A stretch of DNA of 16,017 nt, taken from positions 1-16,017 of the forward strand of contig CAYJFC010000024.1 in the NCBI GenBank assembly GCA_964369625.1, read 5' to 3'. Made by a program: the position numbers and the translations under genes. Below are positions 13,413-16,017 of the stretch, in pieces. The notes beneath the pieces are model-generated. The model worked only from the letters and a program-made list of their open reading frames with translations, made no database searches and was not told the DNA's origin. Origin of the DNA: CAKOSP01 sp964369625. Lineage in GTDB: Bacteria; Bacillota_I; Bacilli_A; RF39; UBA660. The first letter of the stretch is position 1. Each line of letters opens with the position of its first letter.

Positions 13413-13781
13413 CTATAACACTTCCGGAGCTAAAGAAACAATTTTTGTAAATTCTTTTTCTCTTAATTCTCTAGCTACTGGTCCGAATACACGGCTTCCT
13501 ACTGGAGATTTGTCATCTTTAATTAAAACGCAAGCGTTATCTGAAAATTTAATATAAGATCCGTCTTGACGTCTAACACCTTGAACAGTTCTTACTATAA
13601 CAGCTTTAACAACTTTACCTTTTTTAACAGTTCCATTTGGAAGTGATTTTTTTACAGTACCAACTATAACATCACCGATATTACCAGTTTTAACTCTAGA
13701 TCCACCTTCAACTCTAATAACTAAAAGTTCTCTAGCACCACTATTATCAGCAACTTTAAGTCTTGATTCTTGCATTACCAT
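13413..13781 (-). CDS. rplN: 50S ribosomal protein L14
   Basis: A 122-residue L14, which forms an inter-subunit bridge and is the docking point of the silencing factor RsfS. ESRLKVADNSGARELLVIRV (5-24), KKGKVVKAVIVRT (57-69), RRQDGSYIKFSDNACVLI and GSRVFGPVARELRE are canonical and the length is exact. ATG 13781 has AGGAGG 7 bases upstream, and that site includes the TAG stop of rpsQ. Confidence 0.98.
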   Translation of the reverse strand: MVMQESRLKVADNSGARELLVIRVEGGSRVKTGNIGDVIVGTVKKSLPNGTVKKGKVVKAVIVRTVQGVRRQDGSYIKFSDNACVLIKDDKSPVGSRVFGPVARELREKEFTKIVSLAPEVL

Positions 13782-13792
13782 AATTTTGCCTC

Positions 13793-14050
13793 CTAAAGGA
13801 CTACAGCTTTAGTTAGAACTTCTACTAATTCAAATTTCTTAGTTTTTGAAATAGGTTTAGTCATTCTAATTTTTACTGTGTCTCCTAAGCCAGCTAAAGT
13901 TTTTTCATCATGAGCTGCATATTTTTTAGATGATTTAACTCTTTTACCATATAAACGGTCTTTTTTATGAGTTTCAACTAATACAGTGATAGTTTTTTCG
14001 TTTTTACAACTTACAACAGTACCAACTAATTCAAATTTATTAGCATTCAT
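13793..14050 (-). CDS. rpsQ: 30S ribosomal protein S17
   Basis: An 85-residue S17, a primary 16S rRNA binding OB-fold protein. It shows ELVGTVVSCKNEKTITVLVE (7-26), RLYGKRVKSSKKYAAHDE and GDTVKIRMTKPISKTKKFEL, where the usual ETRPLSKTK stretch is slightly changed to TKPISKTK. ATG 14050 shares one base with the rpmC TAA stop. The stop TAG is fused to the rplN ribosome binding site. Confidence 0.97.
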   Translation of the reverse strand: MNANKFELVGTVVSCKNEKTITVLVETHKKDRLYGKRVKSSKKYAAHDEKTLAGLGDTVKIRMTKPISKTKKFELVEVLTKAVVL

Positions 14051-14265
14051 TATTTATTACCTCCAGCTTTTACTTCTTCAATTTCTCTTTCTTTAAGTAT
14101 AGTTAACATTTTAGCAACATCTTTTCTTAATATTCTAAGTTCAGCAGGTTTTTCTAAGTTACCGCTTGCTTGTTGCATTCTTTTGTTAAATAATTCTTCT
14201 TTAGATTTAATTATCTTTTTGTTTAGCTCATCGCTTGATAATTTTCTAATATCATTAATTTTCAA
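14050..14265 (-). CDS. rpmC: 50S ribosomal protein L29, probable TTG start
   Basis: A 71-residue helical L29 at the tunnel exit, near the trigger factor and SRP docking site. IRKLSSDELNKKIIKSKEELFNKRM is the family pattern, followed by RILRKDVAKMLTILKERE. I set the start at TTG 14265: from there the protein reads MKINDIRKLS as in most L29 proteins, and GGTGA lies 5 bases upstream. An ATG at 14277 (75 residues) directly touches AAGG and is a poor start by spacing. From the TTG the gene overlaps rplP by 11 bases, so translation is probably coupled. Confidence 0.93.
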   Translation of the reverse strand: MKINDIRKLSSDELNKKIIKSKEELFNKRMQQASGNLEKPAELRILRKDVAKMLTILKEREIEEVKAGGNK

Positions 14266-14686
14266 GTGAATCACCATCCTTTTCTTTCATTACGAATTTT
14301 GTTTTAATTGATAATTTATGAGCAGCAAGTCTTAATGCTTCACGAGCAATTTCTTCACTTACGCCATTAATTTCAAATATAATTTTTCCTGTTTTAACTA
14401 CAGCTACGTATTCATCAACAGCACCTTTACCTTTACCTTGACGTGTTTCAAGAGGTTTTTTAGTTCTAGGCATATGTGGAAATATATTAATAAATACTTT
14501 CCCACCACGTTTCATATAACGAGTCATCGCTATACGAGCTGCTTCTATTTCTCTAGCAGAAATCCAAGCACCATTCATAGCTCTAAGACCGTAGTCTCCG
14601 AAATGAAGTTCTAAATTTCCTTTAGCTTTTCCGTCATAACTAATTCTATGACTTTTACGATATTTAGTTCTTTTTGGCATCAACAT
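14255..14686 (-). CDS. rplP: 50S ribosomal protein L16
   Basis: A 143-residue L16, needed for A-site formation and late 50S assembly. MLMPKRTKYRKSHR (1-14) and FGDYGLRAMNGAWISAREIE (30-49) are canonical, as is the loop near TRQGKGKGAVDEYVAVV (about 83-99); the residue before GKGKG is Gln where Met is common. The last residues KEKDGDSLEN are an acidic addition. ATG 14686 lies inside the end of rpsC (23-base overlap), with AAGGAGG at 14703-14697 in the rpsC coding sequence. Confidence 0.97.
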   Translation of the reverse strand: MLMPKRTKYRKSHRISYDGKAKGNLELHFGDYGLRAMNGAWISAREIEAARIAMTRYMKRGGKVFINIFPHMPRTKKPLETRQGKGKGAVDEYVAVVKTGKIIFEINGVSEEIAREALRLAAHKLSIKTKFVMKEKDGDSLEN

Positions 14687-15344
14687 CAGAATCAGCCTCC
14701 TTTAAATTTCTTTTTTTAGCAGGAAGAATTTCGTTTTTGTATATCCAAACTTTAACACCGATTTTACCATATATAGTATCAGCTTCACTTATAGCATAAT
14801 CTACATCAGCTCTAATTGTATGAAGCGGTACAGTTCCTTCAGTATATCCTTCACTTCTAGCCATTTCAGCTCCACCTAATCTACCAGATACTAATGTTTT
14901 AATACCTTTAGCTCCAGCTTTCATAGTGTTTCTTATTGCTCTTTTTTGAGCAGATCTAAATGGTGCTCTGTTTTCAATTTGCATTGCAATTGAATCAGCA
15001 ACTAATTTAGCATTTAAATCAGGTCTTTTTTCTTCAACTATGTTTATATAAACATTTTCTTTTACTAATTTTTTAATTTTATTTCTTAATTTTTCAATAT
15101 CTTCTCCACCACGGCCTATAATAACACCAGGTTTAGCAGTAAATAAAGTGATGTCAACACGATCATTTTTTCTTTCTATAATAACTTTAGCAACCGCTGC
15201 TTCTTTTAAATTTTTAGCAACATATTCTCTAATTTTTAAGTCGTTATTAAGTTTTAATGAGAAATCTTTGTCAGCATACCAACGTGATTCCCAATCTTTA
15301 TTAACACCAAGTCTATATCCGACAGGATTAACTTTTTGTCCCAT
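14664..15344 (-). CDS. rpsC: 30S ribosomal protein S3
   Basis: A 226-residue S3 at the mRNA entry channel. GQKVNPVGYRLGVNKDWESR (2-21) opens it. The KH domain has AKPGVIIGRGGEDIEKLR with the GxxG loop GRGG (about 77-80). The C-terminal domain contains LVSGRLGGAEMARSEGYTEG and VPLHTIRADVDYAISEADT, then an acidic-basic tail of about 15 residues that overlaps rplP. ATG 15344 is one base after the rplV TAA, with AAAGGAGAG as binding site. Confidence 0.98.
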   Translation of the reverse strand: MGQKVNPVGYRLGVNKDWESRWYADKDFSLKLNNDLKIREYVAKNLKEAAVAKVIIERKNDRVDITLFTAKPGVIIGRGGEDIEKLRNKIKKLVKENVYINIVEEKRPDLNAKLVADSIAMQIENRAPFRSAQKRAIRNTMKAGAKGIKTLVSGRLGGAEMARSEGYTEGTVPLHTIRADVDYAISEADTIYGKIGVKVWIYKNEILPAKKRNLKEADSDVDAKKN

Positions 15345-15345
15345 A

Positions 15346-15687
15346 TTACTCTCCTTTCCCGTCTGTTACACATACTGTGATGTGACTTGTTCTTTTATCA
15401 TGTCTATCTATGTTCCCACGAGATGCAAATTTAATTCTCTTATAAACAGGACCTGGATTAACATAACATTCTTTTATTTTTAATTCTGTTTCGTTAGCAC
15501 CTTCGTTATTAACAGCGTTAGCTACAGCAGAATTTAATACTTTAATAATTAATCTACTAGCTTTAGTATTAGTGTTATCTAATATTGCTCTAGCAGTGTT
15601 AATATCTTTTCCTCTAATTAAATCCATAGTCATTCTTGCAAGTCTAGGTTTAATTAATGCGCTTTTATGTATTGCGTAAGTTTCCAT
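15346..15687 (-). CDS. rplV: 50S ribosomal protein L22 with a divergent tunnel loop
   Basis: A 113-residue L22, whose long beta-hairpin lines the peptide exit tunnel at the macrolide-sensitive constriction. The globular part shows RMTMDLIRGKDINTARAIL (18-36) and LNSAVANAVNNEGAN (50-64). The hairpin ends in the conserved KRTSHITV (98-105), but the preceding tip is FASRGNIDRHD where Gram-positive L22 usually has an Arg/Pro-rich PRAxGRA-type segment; hairpin length is unchanged. ATG 15687 has AGGAGGT upstream in TAGGAGG shared with the rpsS stop. Confidence 0.97.
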   Translation of the reverse strand: METYAIHKSALIKPRLARMTMDLIRGKDINTARAILDNTNTKASRLIIKVLNSAVANAVNNEGANETELKIKECYVNPGPVYKRIKFASRGNIDRHDKRTSHITVCVTDGKGE

Positions 15688-15695
15688 ATTACCTC

Positions 15696-15959
15696 CTATT
15701 TATTTCCAGCATGACCAGTAAATTTACGAGTTGCTGAGAACTCTCCTAATTTATGTCCTACCATTTCTTCAGTTACGTAAACTGGGATAAATTCTTTACC
15801 GTTATGCACAGCAAATGTATGTCCAACAAATTCTGGATAAATAGTTGATCTTCTAGACCAAGTTTTAATTACTGTTTTTTTAGTACCTTTATTCATTTCT
15901 TGTACTTTTTTCATTAATGAACCATCAACAAATGGTTTTTTCTTCAAACTTCTTGCCAT
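15696..15959 (-). CDS. rpsS: 30S ribosomal protein S19
   Basis: An 87-residue S19 in the 30S head, paired with S13. MARSLKKKPFVDGSLMKKV (1-19), TWSRRSTIYPEFVGHTFAVHNGKEFIPV (about 34-61, arranged as in the family) and MVGHKLGEFSATRKFTGHAG are canonical. It is about five residues shorter than the usual 92-93 because the Lys-rich C-terminal tail is trimmed after GHAGNK. ATG 15959 has AGGAGG 8 bases upstream, which includes the rplB stop. Confidence 0.97.
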   Translation of the reverse strand: MARSLKKKPFVDGSLMKKVQEMNKGTKKTVIKTWSRRSTIYPEFVGHTFAVHNGKEFIPVYVTEEMVGHKLGEFSATRKFTGHAGNK

Positions 15960-15971
15960 TACTTTATCCTC

Positions 15972-16017
15972 CTATTTCTTCCTTTTACTTATTATAAGCT
16001 TTTCAGAAGCTTTTTTA
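15972..16017 (-). CDS. rplB: 50S ribosomal protein L2, C-terminal end only
   Basis: The last 14 codons and the stop of an open frame that enters from the window edge: KKASEKLIISKRKK followed by TAG (15974-15972). This fits the basic KxAS-x-K-hydrophobic-I-x-x-R-x-K ending of bacterial L2, and rplB is the expected gene upstream of rpsS in the S10 operon. The stop codon doubles as the start of the rpsS ribosome binding site (TAGGAGG). The fragment alone is too short for a certain call; position makes it likely. Confidence 0.85.
   Translation of the reverse strand, partial: KKASEKLIISKRKK

Noticed and set aside
1..16017. Hidden new defence, mobile or biosynthetic system
   Set aside because: All genes belong to conserved core families apart from DUF951, the transporter and the edge fragment. 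I saw no direct repeats of array type, transposase or integrase fragments, or tRNA-like attachment sites.

Overview
The window is AT-rich chromosomal DNA from a bacterium of the Bacillota type, most likely a reduced-genome Bacilli or Mollicutes-related lineage (RF39-like uncultured groups are a reasonable guess; this is inference). The signs are a Gram-positive style S10-spc-alpha gene order, the zinc-binding short form of S14, a four-ligand L36, zinc-type adenylate kinase, strong AGGAGG ribosome binding sites, heavy use of A/T-ending codons and very tight gene packing. All tryptophans in these genes are TGG, no gene is broken by an in-frame TGA, and secY ends in TGA, so the standard bacterial code fits better than the mycoplasma code. 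Every gene I can support lies on the minus strand, so the biological order runs from high to low coordinates.

Region 1 (16017 down to 4907) is one long ribosomal and housekeeping operon: end of rplB, then rpsS, rplV, rpsC, rplP, rpmC, rpsQ, rplN, rplX, rplE, rpsN, rpsH, rplF, rplR, rpsE, rplO, secY, adk, map, infA, rpmJ, rpsM, rpsK, rpoA and rplQ. No internal gap reaches 20 bases. rpmJ (7012-7125) is a short gene that is easy to miss. rpmD (L30), normally between rpsE and rplO, is absent. An intrinsic terminator overlaps the rplQ stop codon. The operon makes ribosomal subunit proteins, RNA polymerase alpha, the Sec channel, initiation factor IF1 and the methionine aminopeptidase that trims nascent chains.

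Region 2 (4906 down to 1381) is a second operon: parA (soj), parB (spo0J), a 64-residue DUF951 zinc-ribbon-like protein and an AbgT-family membrane transporter. Each gene overlaps the next by 1 to 14 bases. Its promoter lies in the 148-base gap after rplQ and it ends in an intrinsic terminator that again includes the stop codon. parA, parB, DUF951 and ychF form a known origin-proximal neighbourhood in Bacillota; here a transporter is inserted and the block sits directly after the ribosomal operon.

Region 3 (1383 down to 211) is ychF, a single-gene unit with a near-consensus sigma-A promoter (TTGACT, 17 bases, TATAAT) and its own stop-overlapping terminator. Region 4 (210 down to 1) holds a promoter and the first 53 codons of a membrane-anchored or exported protein that runs off the window.

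I found no RNA genes, mobile elements, CRISPR arrays or defence genes, and no stretch of more than 300 bases without a gene. The window is mostly conserved core genome. The points of interest are details: missing L30, an L24 with a replaced C-terminus, unusual adenylate kinase motifs, the transporter fused into the par operon, and repeated reuse of stop codons as parts of terminators or ribosome binding sites.
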